A stretch of DNA of 64,000 nucleotides from NCBI RefSeq assembly GCF_900112895.1, contig NZ_FONL01000011.1, forward strand, positions 1-64,000, in the 5' to 3' direction. Position 1 is the first letter of the stretch. Every line of letters begins with the position of its first letter. A program made the translations under genes and the position numbers. Below the pieces are notes generated by a model, which did not search any database, had not been told where the DNA came from, and was given only the letters and a program-made list of their open reading frames with translations. This document shows, in pieces, positions 63,685-64,000 of this stretch. The DNA is from Succiniclasticum ruminis DSM 9236 (GTDB taxonomy: Bacteria; Bacillota; Negativicutes; Acidaminococcales; Acidaminococcaceae).

Positions 63685-64000
63685 GAACACGGTACTGGCC
63701 GTTGCCGCCGGTCTGGGAGCTTTATTCCTGGTGTTTGCCTGGCTGTTTTGGGGCAGCACGGTTCCGGAACCGACAGACAAGACAAAAAAGGCGGAAACAA
63801 ATACAACGAAAGCAACTGTGTATAATACCGTGCTGCACCGGGATGCAGACGGGAAACGTCTCTGGGAGTTGAAGGTGGGCGAGGCGATACAGCTGAACGA
63901 CAACCTGGTCAGGGCGAAACAACTGGAAGGTACTGTTTATCTCAGTAACGGGGACGAAATGTACGTAACGGCCAAGGCTGGCGAAATTAAAACCAAAAGC
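63668..64000 (+). CDS. lptC: LPS export protein LptC, N-terminal part (cut by window edge)
   Basis: 111 codons open to the right edge from ATG 63668, with AAGGAG just upstream inside the preceding gene. It begins with a signal anchor (about 8-28, LAVAAGLGALFLVFAWLF), then a periplasmic beta-jellyroll start: LHRDADGKRLWELKVGEAIQ (core DADGKRLWELKVGEA), GTVYLSNGDEMYVTAKAGEI. The RLWEL block is typical of LptC/DUF1239. It would pass LPS from LptBFG to LptA. The 17-nt overlap suggests translational coupling. The rest is outside the window. Confidence 0.82.
   Translation, partial: MAVKNKNTVLAVAAGLGALFLVFAWLFWGSTVPEPTDKTKKAETNTTKATVYNTVLHRDADGKRLWELKVGEAIQLNDNLVRAKQLEGTVYLSNGDEMYVTAKAGEIKTKS

Overview
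The window is a gene-dense chromosomal stretch of a diderm (lipopolysaccharide-bearing) Firmicute. Firmicute-type gene orders (ispE–GntR regulator–glmU–prs–pth; rpiB–upp–atp operon; atp–murA–mreB/mbl) lie beside a nearly complete Kdo2-lipid A pathway and outer-membrane assembly genes (tamB, bamA, skp/ompH, tolC, mla). That combination points to the class Negativicutes. Acidaminococcaceae is my guess from GC content and gene order, not something I can prove. All chromosomal genes except yitT are on the plus strand. I saw no rRNA, tRNA or CRISPR array.

Layout. 1-280: the 3' end and right-end hairpin of an IS200/IS605 element. 287-1195: yitT on the minus strand. 1536-7869: ispE, a GntR regulator, a nucleotidyltransferase, a short glmU, prs, a polysaccharide deacetylase and pth. 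7864-8050: a long imperfect palindrome. 8172-15098: rpmE, a YqhQ-type membrane protein, prfA, prmC (with a large insert), tsaC/sua5, rpiB, a TIGR01440 protein, upp and a dCMP deaminase. 15114-17292: a polyprenyl-phosphate GlcNAc-1-P transferase and UDP-GlcNAc 2-epimerase. 17561-24269: the F1Fo ATP synthase operon, where the delta subunit gene is missing and a delta C-terminal domain is fused to the N-terminus of alpha. 24490-26275: three unrecognised genes. 26523-32151: murA, an MreB/Mbl homologue, a secreted phosphodiester glycosidase-like protein and an S55 (SpoIVB-like) protein. 32266-36709: mlaE, mlaF, an mlaD carrying a barrel-like tail, and a TolC-type channel. 37003-48200: tamB, an alternative sigma factor, a single-span membrane protein, bamA, an unrecognised exported protein and three OmpH/Skp-like proteins. 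48398-64000: lpxD, an LpxL-type acyltransferase, lpxC, fabZ, lpxA, lpxI, lpxB, msbA, a waaA-lpxK fusion, kdsB, kdsA, kdsD, kdsC, a second LpxL-type acyltransferase and the start of lptC.

The second half therefore reads as an outer-membrane factory: Kdo and lipid A synthesis, flipping by MsbA, the start of the Lpt route, BAM/TAM with periplasmic chaperones for barrel proteins, and Mla for phospholipids. Most genes are tightly spaced, with transcription punctuated by recognisable sigma-70-type promoters and hairpin terminators.

The most unusual feature is the ATP synthase. The only delta-like sequence is about 70 residues of the C-terminal (b-binding) domain translated as the head of the alpha subunit, and an internal ATG with an upstream AAGG lies exactly where a normal 510-residue alpha would begin. 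Other oddities are a GlmU without its acetyltransferase domain, an 80-90 residue insert in PrmC, a WaaA-LpxK fusion, a sigma factor/membrane protein pair between tamB and bamA, and two unrelated long intergenic palindromes.
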